Shown here one piece after another: positions 7,664-16,841 of a stretch of 64,000 bases of DNA. Within the stretch, counting starts at the first letter, position 1, and each line of letters starts with the position of its first letter. Source of the stretch: CAZHGD01 sp964531735 (GTDB taxonomy: Bacteria > Armatimonadota > UBA10988); the NCBI GenBank assembly GCA_964531735.1, contig CAZHGD010000003.1, positions 62,001 to 126,000 of the forward strand, in the 5' to 3' direction. The notes beneath the pieces were generated by a model, which ran no database searches, was not told where the DNA came from, and saw only the letters and a program-made list of their open reading frames with translations. Made by a program: the position numbers and the translations under genes.

Positions 7664-8647
7664 GTGGCTGCCACTACCTCGCTGCCCATCGCGCTGGTCC
7701 GTAGTCTTCGGCCGCACCAGTGGGTCAAGAACGTGGTGGTGTTCGGCGGCCTGGCGTTCACGGCGCGCTGGCACCGCGCCAGCTCGGCCGGCGATGTGCA
7801 GGCGCTGCTGAGTTGGGTCGACATCATCCACGCCGTGTCGGCCTTTGCCGTGTTCTGCCTGATCTCGTCGGCGGGCTACCTGGTCAACGACCTGCACGAC
7901 ATCGAGGAGGACCGGCTGCACCCGCGCAAGCGGCACCGGCCGATCGCCTCCGGCGCCGTGCCGCTGCGGCTGGCCTGGGCCATGGCCGCGGCGTGTTTCG
8001 TTCTGGGCATTCTGGGCAGCGCGGCGCTGTCGTACCGCGCCGAAGGCGGCACGCGCTACTTCCTGGTGACCGTCCTGGCGTATGCGGCGTTGACCAACTT
8101 GTACTCGTTCGAGCTGAAGCGGTTTGTGATTGTCGACGTGCTGACCATCGGGATTCTGTTCGTGCTGCGGGCCATCGGCGGCTGCTATGTGATCCCCGAG
8201 CCACCGTCGCCGTGGATCATCGTCTGCACGATGTTCGGCGCCCTGTTCATCGCGCTCTGCAAGCGTCGCGGTGAGCTGGCGGCGCAAGCGGGCAGCACCG
8301 AGACGCGGAGCGTCCTGGCCAAGTACGCCAGCACGGATGGCCCGCCGACCTGGCTGCTGGACCAGATGATCCAGATGGCGGGCACGGCGACCATCCTCTG
8401 CTACTCGATCTACACCTTCGTGCGGCCCCGCGAACTGTTGGCCGGCCCGGTCCAGGCCGGTCACGAGCAGTTCGGGCTGATGTTCACCATTCCGTTCGTG
8501 GTCTATGGTGTGTTCCGCTACACCTACCTGGTCCACAAGCGCGACATCGGCCAGAATCCGGAGCTGCTGTTCCGCGACCGAGCGATGCTGCTGAACCTGG
8601 CCGCGTGGAGCGTGGTGGCCGTCTTCGTGACCCGCGGGCGAGCCTGA
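7664..8647 (+). CDS. UbiA-family prenyltransferase, decaprenyl-phosphate phosphoribosyltransferase-like
   Basis: Integral membrane enzyme of 327 residues with about eight hydrophobic segments. RPHQWVKNVVVFG near the N-terminus and the Asp-rich NDLHDIEEDRLHP (about residues 75-87) followed by RPIASG match the subgroup that moves phosphoribosyl onto polyprenyl phosphate (Rv3806c-like), rather than ubiquinone-type UbiA. The second Asp motif region is around FELKRFVIVDVL. The GTG start at 7664 has GAGGTGG just upstream. It is followed by a polyprenol-type glycosyltransferase, so the pair may build a polyprenyl-linked sugar donor for cell-surface glycan; this is inferred from context. Confidence 0.8.
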   Translation: MAATTSLPIALVRSLRPHQWVKNVVVFGGLAFTARWHRASSAGDVQALLSWVDIIHAVSAFAVFCLISSAGYLVNDLHDIEEDRLHPRKRHRPIASGAVPLRLAWAMAAACFVLGILGSAALSYRAEGGTRYFLVTVLAYAALTNLYSFELKRFVIVDVLTIGILFVLRAIGGCYVIPEPPSPWIIVCTMFGALFIALCKRRGELAAQAGSTETRSVLAKYASTDGPPTWLLDQMIQMAGTATILCYSIYTFVRPRELLAGPVQAGHEQFGLMFTIPFVVYGVFRYTYLVHKRDIGQNPELLFRDRAMLLNLAAWSVVAVFVTRGRA

Positions 8648-8661
8648 CCCAAGGAGTCAGC

Positions 8662-9390
8662 ATGTCAGCCTACATCGTCATCCCGACCTACGACGAGCGC
8701 GAGAACCTCGAGCACCTGGTGCCCGAGATCATGGCGCTGCAGCCGGAGTTCCATCTGGTGATCGTGGATGACAACTCGCCGGACGGCACCGCCGACCGCG
8801 TGGCCGAGTTACAGCAGACGTACGAGCGGCTGCACCTGATTCGGCGGGCCGGCAAGCTGGGCTTTGCGTCGGCGGAGATCGCGGGGCTCCGCTACGCCAT
8901 GGCGCAGCAGCCCGAGTTCGTGCTCCACATGGACGCGGACTACTCGCACCACCCCCGCTACCTGCCCGAGATGGTGGCCACCGCGGAGCGCGAGCAGGCC
9001 GACGTGGTGGTGGGCTCGCGGTACGCGCGCGGTGGCGGCACACGCAACTGGGGCGTGTCGCGCATCATCCTCTCGCGCGGCGCCAACCTGGTGGCCCGGA
9101 CCTTGCTGGGGCTACGCGTGGCCGACTGCACCTCGGGCTTCCGCTGCTATCGCCGGGCGGTGCTCGAGGCCCTCGATTTCGACCAGATCACCGTCGACGG
9201 CTATTCCTACCTGGTGGAGATGATCTATCTCTGCCAGCGCCGCGGCTGCCGATTCGCGCAGGTGCCGATCATCTTCGAGGACCGCACGCGCGGCAAATCG
9301 AAGATCTCCAAGCGCATCATCTTCGAAGCGGTCCGCCTCGTTCTGCGCCGGTTCGGGGACCGGTTGCTGAGGAGGTCGGCGAGTCGATGA
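8662..9390 (+). CDS. GT2 glycosyltransferase, polyprenol (dolichol)-phosphate mannosyltransferase-like
   Basis: Family 2 glycosyltransferase of 242 residues. The N-terminal IPTYDERENLEHL, the VDDNSPDGTAD loop and the HMDADYSHHP metal motif place it with DPM1-type enzymes that transfer a hexose from a nucleotide sugar to polyprenyl phosphate on the cytosolic membrane face. It has no C-terminal transmembrane pair, so it is the short, soluble DPM1 form. The ATG at 8662 follows AAGGAGTC; the frame could run 19 codons further upstream into the preceding gene but no site supports that. It overlaps the next gene by four bases (ATGA). Confidence 0.88.
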   Translation: MSAYIVIPTYDERENLEHLVPEIMALQPEFHLVIVDDNSPDGTADRVAELQQTYERLHLIRRAGKLGFASAEIAGLRYAMAQQPEFVLHMDADYSHHPRYLPEMVATAEREQADVVVGSRYARGGGTRNWGVSRIILSRGANLVARTLLGLRVADCTSGFRCYRRAVLEALDFDQITVDGYSYLVEMIYLCQRRGCRFAQVPIIFEDRTRGKSKISKRIIFEAVRLVLRRFGDRLLRRSASR

Positions 9391-11096
9391 CCCGTGGCCG
9401 CGACGACAGCCGGCCTCCGTCTGGAGCGCCACCGAACCTGCTGAAGTACCGCTACGACCTGGTGGCTCAGTTGGCCGACAGCCCGGCCTGGGACACCTGG
9501 CGCGGCTATGACCGCGTGCATGGCGAGACGGTGCTCATCAAGGTGGTCAACCCGGCGCACACCGCCGATGAGCGGGCCGCGCGGAAGTGGATGCAGCGGC
9601 TGGGCGCGCAGCGTGGGTACCCATTGCCGCACGGGGCCGAGGTGCTTGATGTCGGCCGCGACCACGAGCGTTACTACTATGTGCGCGAGTTCGTCGAAGG
9701 GCCGACCCTCGAACGCTGGATGACGCAGCAGCAGGACCCGGACGTGGTCCTGGCCTGCGCGGTGATCATCCTGCAGTGTCTGGCGCGGTGGCACGCCGAT
9801 GGGTTCGTACACGGGCAACTGCACCCGGCGAACATCGTGCTGCACGACAGCGGCCCGGCCATCTGCGACCACGATTTCCAGGCGGCGACCAAGGCTTGTC
9901 TCGGCGTTTCGGCCGTCCGGCGCAAGCACCAAGTATACTTGGCACCGGAAGTGACCGCCGGAATGGCTGCAACGCCGGAGAGTGACGTCTACTCTATCGG
10001 CGTAGCGTTGTTCGAGTTGCTGACCGGCCGTAAGCTGGGCAGCGACGTCACCGGCGTGCCGGCGGCGTCGAGTCTCAACCCGGCCTTGCCGGCCGGGGTC
10101 GATGTCGTCCTGGAGGGCATGTTGCGCCCGAACCCGGAGGACCGGTATCCCGCGGCTCACGCGGCGGAAGCCTTGTCGAGGCTCCGCGGCCAGGCCGAGG
10201 AACAGGTGGAGCAGACGCCGCGCGAGCGGCGGCGCCAGCGGGTGCGTGAGCGCCGCGAGGCGGCCCGCAAGCCGCTGCCGTGGCCGGTCACCGTGACGCT
10301 GGTGTTCTACCGGTTCCTGTTCATCATGCTGTTCACCGGCCTGGTCTCGATGGCCACGCTGGCCGGCATGGGCTACAGCGCGTACCGCTATCTGGTGGGT
10401 AGCATCCCGGCGGAGGTGATCATACCGGACGTCGTCGGCAAGCCGGCGGAGCAGGCTCAGGCGCTGTTCGAGAAAGACCTGAACCTGCACCTGGTGGTCA
10501 AGGAGCGACAAGCGAGTCCGAAGGTGCCGGCCGGCGCCATCATCGGGACGCGCCCGGAGGCGGGCCGGCGCGTGCGCGAGGGACGCACCATCGACGCGGT
10601 GGTCTCCAGCGGGCTGGAGAACGTCACGGTGCCGTCGCTGATTGAGAGCACGCTGGCCGACGCGCAGAAGGCGCTGTCCAAACTCGGCCTCAAGCTGGGC
10701 GTGCAGCAGAAGATCAGCCACCCGACGCTACCGGCCAACGCCGTGGTGGCCCAAGACCCGGGTCCGGGCCGGAAGGTACCGCCGGGCAGCACGGTCAACC
10801 TGAAGATCAGCACGGGCCCGCCCGCGGAGCCGAGCGCCGAGGGCGAAGAGACCAAGGAGCCGGCGGCGGACACGCAGGTGCTGCCGAAGCGGGTCGGGCG
10901 CGTGAAGATCACCATGCCGACGACGCCGCGCCAGACGACGGTCAAGATCGTGGTTCGCGATGCCGACGGCGAGCGCGTGGTCTGCGACGAAGTGCGCTAC
11001 GCCGGTGACGTGGTGATGAAGGTGGTGGAAGGTCGTGGCGAGACGGTGGTCGAGGTCTTCCTGAACGGCCAGAAAGTGGAGACGAGGGTGCTCTGA
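9387..11096 (+). CDS. PASTA-domain transmembrane Ser/Thr pseudokinase
   Basis: The architecture matches bacterial PknB/PrkC receptors: kinase-like domain (about 20-270), basic juxtamembrane segment, one transmembrane helix (about 303-337), two PASTA domains (about 344-408 and 411-476) and a C-terminal beta domain. The catalytic sites are degraded. There is no glycine-rich loop, the HRDLKPxN loop reads HGQLHPAN (142-149), so the catalytic Asp is Gln and the Lys is His, and DFG reads DFQ (163-165). Lys52, the APE motif and the structural Asp200 remain. It probably binds rather than phosphorylates, with PASTA domains sensing peptidoglycan or muropeptides. Its stop overlaps the start of the sigma factor gene by one base. 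Confidence 0.85.
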   Translation: MTRGRDDSRPPSGAPPNLLKYRYDLVAQLADSPAWDTWRGYDRVHGETVLIKVVNPAHTADERAARKWMQRLGAQRGYPLPHGAEVLDVGRDHERYYYVREFVEGPTLERWMTQQQDPDVVLACAVIILQCLARWHADGFVHGQLHPANIVLHDSGPAICDHDFQAATKACLGVSAVRRKHQVYLAPEVTAGMAATPESDVYSIGVALFELLTGRKLGSDVTGVPAASSLNPALPAGVDVVLEGMLRPNPEDRYPAAHAAEALSRLRGQAEEQVEQTPRERRRQRVRERREAARKPLPWPVTVTLVFYRFLFIMLFTGLVSMATLAGMGYSAYRYLVGSIPAEVIIPDVVGKPAEQAQALFEKDLNLHLVVKERQASPKVPAGAIIGTRPEAGRRVREGRTIDAVVSSGLENVTVPSLIESTLADAQKALSKLGLKLGVQQKISHPTLPANAVVAQDPGPGRKVPPGSTVNLKISTGPPAEPSAEGEETKEPAADTQVLPKRVGRVKITMPTTPRQTTVKIVVRDADGERVVCDEVRYAGDVVMKVVEGRGETVVEVFLNGQKVETRVL

Positions 11097-11722
11097 TGCC
11101 GTCTCCGCGCGATCCGGCCGAGCATGATGGCAGTGTCGACGCTGCCGAGATGCGGCTGATTCGCCTTTGCCAGAAGGGCGACCGGGCCGCCTTTGACGAA
11201 CTGGTCACGCGCTACCAGGCGCGCGTGTTCAACTTGGCCTACCGCCTGACCGGCGACCCGGACGATGCCGCCGACCTGGCGCAGGAGACCTTCGTCCGCG
11301 TCTACCGCGGCATCGGCTCGTTCCATGGCGGCTCGGCGCTGACCACCTGGATCTACCGGATCGTACACAACCTGTGCCTGGACGATGCCAAGCGGCGGCG
11401 GCGGCGACCGCAGATTGCCGCCGAACCGACCGACGGGGACGAGCCCTCGAGCGAGACCGTGCTGGACCGGGCCCCGGACGAATCGTCCGAGCCCCAGCGC
11501 GTGATCCTCAGCGAGGAGCGCTGCCGGCTGGTGCGGGCGGCCATCGCGCGGCTCCGCGGGCACCATCGCGAGGTGTTGGTGATGTACGACCTGGAGGGGC
11601 TCAGCTACAACGAGATCGCGGACCTCCTGAACACCAATGTCGGCACCATCAAGTCGCGCTTGAACCGCGCTCGTTACGCCCTGGCGAAGGAGCTGGGCGC
11701 GGACCTGGAACTCTTCGAATAA
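11096..11722 (+). CDS. ECF RNA polymerase sigma factor (SigE/RpoE type)
   Basis: Extracytoplasmic-function sigma factor of 208 residues with region 2 (YRLTGDPDDAADLAQETFVR and WIYRIVHNLCLDDAKRR) for core binding and -10 recognition, and region 4 (HHREVLVMYDLEGLSYNEIA, then VGTIKSRLNRAR) for -35 recognition. The two are joined by an acidic linker. Its ATG overlaps the stop of the pseudokinase gene (TGATG), implying coupled translation, and a probable anti-sigma gene follows 39 bases later. The group looks like a membrane or cell-wall signalling unit, with the sigma factor as output; the stimulus is unknown. Confidence 0.92.
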   Translation: MPSPRDPAEHDGSVDAAEMRLIRLCQKGDRAAFDELVTRYQARVFNLAYRLTGDPDDAADLAQETFVRVYRGIGSFHGGSALTTWIYRIVHNLCLDDAKRRRRRPQIAAEPTDGDEPSSETVLDRAPDESSEPQRVILSEERCRLVRAAIARLRGHHREVLVMYDLEGLSYNEIADLLNTNVGTIKSRLNRARYALAKELGADLELFE

Positions 11723-11761
11723 GCCAAGCGTCGTTAGTTTGGCTCGGCATGTAGAGCGAGG

Positions 11762-12832
11762 ATGCACCCGATGTGGGCGAGTTGGCGTCGACGACAGGCG
11801 CGGAACCGGTTGCCGCAGCTCCTGACCGGTGAGCTCAGCCCGGCTGACCAGGCCGCGCTGCAGGCGGCGATGGCCGCCGATCCGGGCCTGGCCCGGGAGC
11901 ACCAGCGGCTGTCGGCAGCCAGGACGGCGTTGCAGTCGCTGGCCGCGGAACCGCTGCCGGACGGCTTTCGTAGCTCCCTGGACGCCGAGCTGGCGTTTGC
12001 CGACAACCCACTCCGCGAGTCTTTCGCCGACCTGCTCGATCGCCCGGACGATCCCGCTCTGGCCAGCACGCGTCAGGCGGTGGAGGCCGACGCCGAGCTG
12101 GCCGCCGAGTTGCGCCAGGCGCGCCTGGTCCAGCGTGCGGTCCGCGAGTGGCCGCCGCTGGCCGTGCCCGACGGGTGGCGCACCGGGCTGGATCGCCGCT
12201 TGGCGGCGCTGCCGGCCACGCCGACTCGCACCCGGCCACTCCTCCTGGTGCAGCTTGCCTGGGCCGGCACCGCGCTGCTGGTGGTCGGCTGCGGCCTGTT
12301 GGCCTGGCGGTCGCCACTGGCCGGTGGCGACGCGACCGCGGCGCCGACACAGGTGGCCTCGGCGCCACTGCCGGCACCGCTGGCCGCACTGCCGCTGGCA
12401 CCTTTCCACGCCACGGCGCCGGTGGCCGATCAGCCCGTGGCCACGGCCGAGCCGCCGGTCCGCGCCCCGGAGCCGCGCCCGCCCATCACTCATGCCCGTA
12501 GCGTTCGCGTGGCCGGGCGGGCCTCGCGGAGTGCCGGCAGCAGCTACCAGCGCTCCTTGCCGGCTTATCGCGGCGAACTGGTCCCGGTGGGCACCAATTC
12601 CCGGCCGGCGGGCAGTCGCCGGGAGAGCGTCGACATCAGCCTGGCCGCGGCAGCGCACACCAGCGCGGCGTACAGCGAGATGCCCACACCGGCTGCGCTC
12701 AACCGGTCCGAGCCGCCGAACGTGGTGCGCCTGACTTTCGGCACCGGCGCGAACAACTCGCGTGACGGCGAAGTGCGGCGGTTTGTGGACGGCGCGGGCA
12801 CTGCGCCCGCACTGCTCGATCCGGCCCCGTGA
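11762..12832 (+). CDS. putative anti-sigma factor, single-pass membrane protein
   Basis: The cytosolic part (first 150 residues) is helical and begins NRLPQLLTGELSPADQAALQAAMA, which fits the anti-sigma domain that clamps ECF sigma factors, here without a zinc HxxxCxxC motif. A second similar helical stretch follows (FADLLDRPDDPAL to AAELRQARLVQRAVREW), so the sigma-binding unit may be duplicated. A transmembrane segment spans about residues 160-182 (LAWAGTALLVVGCGLLAW). The remaining 170 residues are a Pro/Ala-rich, low-complexity periplasmic or extracellular tail. Start could be the ATG at 11762 or 11771; the latter is better spaced from GAGCGAGG. The role rests mainly on position after the sigma gene. 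Confidence 0.62.
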   Translation: MHPMWASWRRRQARNRLPQLLTGELSPADQAALQAAMAADPGLAREHQRLSAARTALQSLAAEPLPDGFRSSLDAELAFADNPLRESFADLLDRPDDPALASTRQAVEADAELAAELRQARLVQRAVREWPPLAVPDGWRTGLDRRLAALPATPTRTRPLLLVQLAWAGTALLVVGCGLLAWRSPLAGGDATAAPTQVASAPLPAPLAALPLAPFHATAPVADQPVATAEPPVRAPEPRPPITHARSVRVAGRASRSAGSSYQRSLPAYRGELVPVGTNSRPAGSRRESVDISLAAAAHTSAAYSEMPTPAALNRSEPPNVVRLTFGTGANNSRDGEVRRFVDGAGTAPALLDPAP

Positions 12833-12889
12833 CCCTCAGCGCCTGGCAGCGGTTGGTCCCATGGCACCGCGCGGCCCCGCGGCGCCGAT

Positions 12890-12917
12890 TTGACAGGTAC
12901 CCGGTGGGTCGTAGAAT
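12890..12917 (+). promoter_or_regulatory. sigma70-type promoter of galU
   Basis: TTGACA, a 16-base spacer, then TAGAAT. The predicted start near 12924 leaves a leader of about 74 bases before the galU ATG at 12998. Confidence 0.75.
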
Positions 12918-12997
12918 GGCCGCGTCGACGGGCGTTGACGCGGCCATTTGGTGGGGGAGCGTCGGGCCGCCCGGTGCCGATCTCGGAAGGAGCTGGC

Positions 12998-13897
12998 ATG
13001 TCGCCGCGAGTGGTGCGTAAGGCGGTGATCCCCGCCGCGGGAATGGGCTCACGACTGCTGCCGTGTACCAAGTCGCAACCAAAGGAAATGCTGGCCGTGG
13101 GCCGGCTGCCGACGATTCAGCACGTCGTCGAGGAGATCGTGGCGGCCCAGGTGCAGGACATCTGCATCATCACCGGCTGGCAGAAGCGCGCCATCGAGGA
13201 CCATTTCGACCTCAGCCACGGCGGGCTGAGTCTGCTCAAGGGCGACCGCAACGGGCTGGGCGTGCTCTCCGATGGCGCACTCAATCGGCACCTGTTCTAT
13301 GTGCGCCAGGCGGAGCAACGCGGCCTTGGCGACGCCATCAGCTACGCGGAGCAGTTCGTCGGCGACAACTCGTTCCTCGTGGCCCTGGGCGATACCATAC
13401 TCTACAGCCCGGCGCCACCGCACCTGACCGACCGCCTGATTGCCGCCCACACCGCCAACGGCGCGTTCGCCACCATTGCGGTGGAGCCGGTGCGACCCGA
13501 AGACGTCGTCAAGTACGGCATCGTCAAGCCGGCGGGCGAGATGGCCAGCGACGGGCCGACCGACATCGAGGATATCGTCGAGAAGCCGTCGGTGGAGGAC
13601 GCGCCGAGCCGCTTTGCGGTGGCCTCGCGGTACATCCTCGATCCCATCATCTTCCAGGCGCTGAACCGCACCCCGCCCGGCCGCGGCGGCGAGATCCAGT
13701 TGACCGACGCGATTCGGCTCCTGATCGCTGAGGGGCACCGCTGTCAGGTGGTGCCGTTGCGGCCCGACGAGCGGCGCTACGACATCGGCAACTTCGGCAG
13801 CTACTTCAAGGCCTTCATCGACATGGCTCTCCGCGACCCGGCTGAAGGCGAGGCCGTGCTGTCCTACCTGCGTCAGGCGGTGGTCGACCAAGCCTGA
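12998..13897 (+). CDS. galU: UTP--glucose-1-phosphate uridylyltransferase
   Basis: Makes UDP-glucose from UTP and glucose-1-phosphate for cell-surface glycans. The nucleotidyltransferase signature is complete: VIPAAGMGSRLLPCTK followed by QPKEML, and later the VVEEIV helix, the VALGDTI metal-binding motif, VEKPSVEDAPS and GGEIQLTDAI. At 299 residues it has the usual GalU length. The ATG at 12998 is preceded by GGAAGGAGC and lies downstream of a clear promoter; an upstream in-frame ATG overlaps that promoter and is rejected. The next gene starts inside its stop codon (TGATGG), so the two are coupled. Confidence 0.93.
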   Translation: MSPRVVRKAVIPAAGMGSRLLPCTKSQPKEMLAVGRLPTIQHVVEEIVAAQVQDICIITGWQKRAIEDHFDLSHGGLSLLKGDRNGLGVLSDGALNRHLFYVRQAEQRGLGDAISYAEQFVGDNSFLVALGDTILYSPAPPHLTDRLIAAHTANGAFATIAVEPVRPEDVVKYGIVKPAGEMASDGPTDIEDIVEKPSVEDAPSRFAVASRYILDPIIFQALNRTPPGRGGEIQLTDAIRLLIAEGHRCQVVPLRPDERRYDIGNFGSYFKAFIDMALRDPAEGEAVLSYLRQAVVDQA

Positions 13898-14733
13898 TGG
13901 AGCTTCCTGTCCTGTTGGCGGCCGGCGCCGCCGGTCTCGGCGCCTACAGCGCCTGGCTTGAGCCACGGTGGGTGGAACTGACCCGCCATGAGTTGGTCCT
14001 GCCGGACTGGCCGGCGGCGCTCGACGGCCTGACCATCCTGCACCTGAGCGACCTGCACACGCAGCGCGACGGTGCGGTCGAGCGCTATCTGCGGCGGTTG
14101 CCGGAGCGGCTGCCCACGCCCGACCTGGTGCTGCTGACCGGCGATCTGGTGGAGCACGAGGACGCGCTGGGGGTGTGCCTCGAGGTGCTGGCGGCGGTGC
14201 CGGCCCGGTACGGTCGGTTCGCGGTCTACGGCAACAACGACCTGTACCCGGAGAGTCTCGCCCGCGCCTTGTCGGACGGGCTGGTCCGTAACGGCATCGG
14301 GGTGCTGACCGGCGCGTGCCGGCGCGTGCTCTGTGGCGACCAGCCGCTGTGGGTGGGCGGCTTTGCTTACTACCACGTCGGCGAGGACGAACCGTTCGTC
14401 TACCCCGTGGCGGAGACCTTCGCGGCGGCCACGCCGGGCGAGCCACGCATCCTGCTGTCGCATGCTCCCGACGCCATTGTCGAGGCCGCCGACCACGCGG
14501 TGGCTCTGGTGCTGGCAGGCCACACGCACGGCGGGCAGGTCTGCCTGCCCGGCGGCGTGGCCGTCCATCGGCGACTCGACCGTACCGCCTTGCGCGGTTA
14601 CGTCAAGGGCTTCCACCAGCACGGCCGAACCGGCCTCTACGTCAGCCGTGGGCTGGGCCTGTCGCCGCCGCGGTTCCGGCTGTTCTGCCGGCCCGAGGTG
14701 GCCTGGTTGCGCCTGCGCAGCCCGGCCGCCTAG
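13897..14733 (+). CDS. metallophosphoesterase (YkuE/UDP-diacylglucosamine-hydrolase-like, membrane-anchored)
   Basis: Calcineurin-like phosphoesterase of 278 residues with all metal-binding blocks in order: ILHLSDLHTQ, LLTGDLVEHE, VYGNNDLY, LLSHAPD and LAGHTHGGQVCLPG. A hydrophobic N-terminal stretch (LLAAGAAGLGAYSAWLE) may anchor it to the membrane. The tail (YVSRGLGLSPPRFRLFCRPEV) is typical of the YkuE group, whose known or proposed substrates are lipid-linked or envelope phosphodiesters. The substrate here is unknown. Its start overlaps the galU stop, and its stop overlaps the stop of the convergent gene on the other strand. Confidence 0.87.
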   Translation: MELPVLLAAGAAGLGAYSAWLEPRWVELTRHELVLPDWPAALDGLTILHLSDLHTQRDGAVERYLRRLPERLPTPDLVLLTGDLVEHEDALGVCLEVLAAVPARYGRFAVYGNNDLYPESLARALSDGLVRNGIGVLTGACRRVLCGDQPLWVGGFAYYHVGEDEPFVYPVAETFAAATPGEPRILLSHAPDAIVEAADHAVALVLAGHTHGGQVCLPGGVAVHRRLDRTALRGYVKGFHQHGRTGLYVSRGLGLSPPRFRLFCRPEVAWLRLRSPAA

Positions 14734-15185
14734 CGCGCCTCGGGCCGGCCCATCACCGCCACCATGGCGCCGGCGAGCATCAGCACCACCCCGGCCACGC
14801 GCACCGGCGTCAGCCGGTCCTGCGGCGTGCCCAGCACGCCATAGTGCGCGATGATCAGGCTGCCCACCACCTGACCGGCGAGCATCAGGATGTTGGTCAC
14901 ACCGGCCCCGAGCCGCAAGATGAACCACGCGATCGCAATGACGATCAGCGCGCCCATGACGCCCGCGCACCACTGCCAGGCCGGCAGCGCCCGGGCCTGC
15001 GGCCAGAAGCCGGCGTCCCAGCCGGTCAGGCCGACCAGAAGCGCCGCGACGCCACCTGAGACCCAGAACACGGCGTTGTTCAGCCGCAGGTTCTGCACCT
15101 GCGAGGCGGTGGCCGCGTTGATGGCCAACTGCGCGGCGATGATCAGCCCGAGCACGAACGCTGCGGGCAGGGCGAACGCCTTCAC
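14730..15185 (-). CDS. DMT-superfamily small transporter (DUF606/YdcZ-like)
   Basis: A 151-residue, very hydrophobic protein with about five membrane helices. The pattern AAQLAINAATASQV at the start, NAVFWVSGGVAALLVGL and GQVVGSLIIAHYGVLG fits the half-length drug/metabolite transporter family DUF606, which works as a dimer; cargo is not known. Translation starts at a GTG with GAGGTGG before it. It ends within the stop codon of the convergent phosphoesterase gene and its start lies 9 bases after the stop of proS, so it is probably co-transcribed with proS. Confidence 0.75.
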   Translation of the reverse strand: MKAFALPAAFVLGLIIAAQLAINAATASQVQNLRLNNAVFWVSGGVAALLVGLTGWDAGFWPQARALPAWQWCAGVMGALIVIAIAWFILRLGAGVTNILMLAGQVVGSLIIAHYGVLGTPQDRLTPVRVAGVVLMLAGAMVAVMGRPEAR

Positions 15186-15194
15186 GAGACCACC

Positions 15195-16682
15195 TCAGTA
15201 CGCGCGGGCGAAGACCACCCGCTGGGCCGACGGCCGGCCCGTGACCATGCAGGCGCCCGGCTCGATGGGCAGGCAGTCGGGGATGCACCGGATGGTGGCG
15301 CCGGTCTCGTCCTGAATGCGCTTCTCGGTCTCGCCATCGCCGTCCCAGTGGCACAGCAGGAAGCCGGCGCCGCCTTCGTCGCCGAGCACGGCCTTGAAGT
15401 CTTCGTAGGTATCGACGGGCTTCAGGTTGGCCTCGCGGAAGGCCAGCGCCCGCTGGAAGAGCGACTGCTGGATGTCGTCCAGCAGACCGCCGACGGCCGC
15501 GGCCACGTCGCCGTCGAGCGGCAGCGTGCCCTTCTCCAGCGTGTCGCGGCGCGCATAGGTGAGCTGGCCGCTCTCGAGGTCGCGGCGGCCGAGTTCCAGG
15601 CGCAGCGGCACGCCGCGCAGCTCATGCTCGGCGAACTTGAACCCGGGCGAGTTCTTGTCATCATCGTCCACGATGACGCCGAAGCCCTTGAGCTCGGCGC
15701 GGAGGCGGTCCACCTGCGGCATGACGGCGGCCCGGTCCTCCGGCTTGCGGCCGATCGGCACAATGACCACCTGATCGGCGGCCAGCTTCGGCGGCAGGAC
15801 CAGCCCGCGGTCGTCGCTGTGGCACATGATCAGCGCGCCAATCAGCCGCGTGCTGACGCCCCAGGAGCTGGCCCAGACGTAGTCGCGGGTGTTGTCCTCG
15901 GTCTGGAACGTCACGTCGAACGCCTTGGCGAAGTTCTGGCCCAGGAAGTGCGAGGTGCCGGCCTGGATGGCGCGGCCGTCCTGCGTCAGCGCTTCGATGC
16001 AGTAGGTGTCGACGGCACCGGCGAACTTCTCGTTCTCGGTCTTGCGCCCGGTCAGCACCGGCACGGCCAGGTACTCCTCGGCGAAGCGGCGGTACACGTC
16101 CAGCATCTGGAGCGTCTCGGCGACCGCTTCGGCCTCGGTGGCATGGGCCGTGTGGCCCTCCTGCCAGAGGAACTCGCGCGTGCGCAGGAACAGCCGGGTG
16201 CGCATCTCCCAGCGGACGATGTTGGCCCACTGATTGATCTTGATGGGCAAGTCGCGATACGAGTTGATCCACTGGCCGTACATGTGCCAGATGATGGTCT
16301 CGCTGGTGGGCCGCAGGATCAGCGGGCTGTCGAGCGCGCCCTTGGGCCGCAGACCGCCTTCCGGCGCGCGCTCCAGCCCCGAGTGCGTGACCACGCCGCA
16401 CTCCATGGCGAAGCCCTCGATGTGCTCGGCCTCCTTGGCCATGAACTCGAGCGGAATGAACATCGGGAAGTAGGCGTTGCGGTGCCCGGTGTCGCGGAAC
16501 ATGCCGTCGAGCCCGTCGCGCATCTTCTCCCAGATGGCATAGCCGTTCGGTCGGATGACCATACAGCCGGCGACCGGTGAATAGTCGGCCAGTTCGGCGC
16601 GGAGCACCAGGTCGGTGTACCAGCGAGCGTAGTCCTCGCCGCGGGGGGTGATTGCCTTCTCGTCGCGCTTCGGTTGGGCCAT
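15195..16682 (-). CDS. proS: prolyl-tRNA synthetase, type 3 (archaeal/eukaryotic-like)
   Basis: Charges tRNA-Pro. The class II catalytic core shows motif 2 in [17 protein letters not shown] and the downstream [13 protein letters not shown], with motif 3 around [14 protein letters not shown] and the [11 protein letters not shown] stretch. There is no editing insertion domain between motifs 2 and 3, and the protein ends in a C-terminal extension finishing FARAY; both features define the short ProS type 3 (about 480-495 residues) found in archaea, eukaryotes and scattered bacteria. The C-terminal domain keeps only part of the usual zinc cysteines ([10 protein letters not shown] and TIRCIPD). Only one ProS is seen in the window. 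Confidence 0.95.
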   Translation of the reverse strand: MAQPKRDEKAITPRGEDYARWYTDLVLRAELADYSPVAGCMVIRPNGYAIWEKMRDGLDGMFRDTGHRNAYFPMFIPLEFMAKEAEHIEGFAMECGVVTHSGLERAPEGGLRPKGALDSPLILRPTSETIIWHMYGQWINSYRDLPIKINQWANIVRWEMRTRLFLRTREFLWQEGHTAHATEAEAVAETLQMLDVYRRFAEEYLAVPVLTGRKTENEKFAGAVDTYCIEALTQDGRAIQAGTSHFLGQNFAKAFDVTFQTEDNTRDYVWASSWGVSTRLIGALIMCHSDDRGLVLPPKLAADQVVIVPIGRKPEDRAAVMPQVDRLRAELKGFGVIVDDDDKNSPGFKFAEHELRGVPLRLELGRRDLESGQLTYARRDTLEKGTLPLDGDVAAAVGGLLDDIQQSLFQRALAFREANLKPVDTYEDFKAVLGDEGGAGFLLCHWDGDGETEKRIQDETGATIRCIPDCLPIEPGACMVTGRPSAQRVVFARAY

Positions 16683-16810
16683 GGTGTCTGTCTTCCGTCG
16701 GGTTCGGGGAGAGGGTAGGATAACACGGGATCCCGTAGTCGCGTAGGACGCCGCGGTGGGCTCACGAGAGAGGCGGGTGGGCCGGGCAGGTGGTGCGGTG
16801 CGCCCATGCT

Positions 16811-16839
16811 GGGGCGCGCCGCCCCGGGCGACGCGCCCG
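16811..16839 (-). terminator. tandem hairpins after the histidine kinase gene
   Basis: Two adjacent perfect stems lie just beyond the stop of the minus-strand kinase gene: CGGGCG/CGCCCG (16825-16839) and GGGGCG/CGCCCC (16811-16825), each with a 3-base loop. There is no clear T-tract. They could act as a terminator or as transcript-end stabilisers. Confidence 0.45.
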
Positions 16840-16841
16840 GC

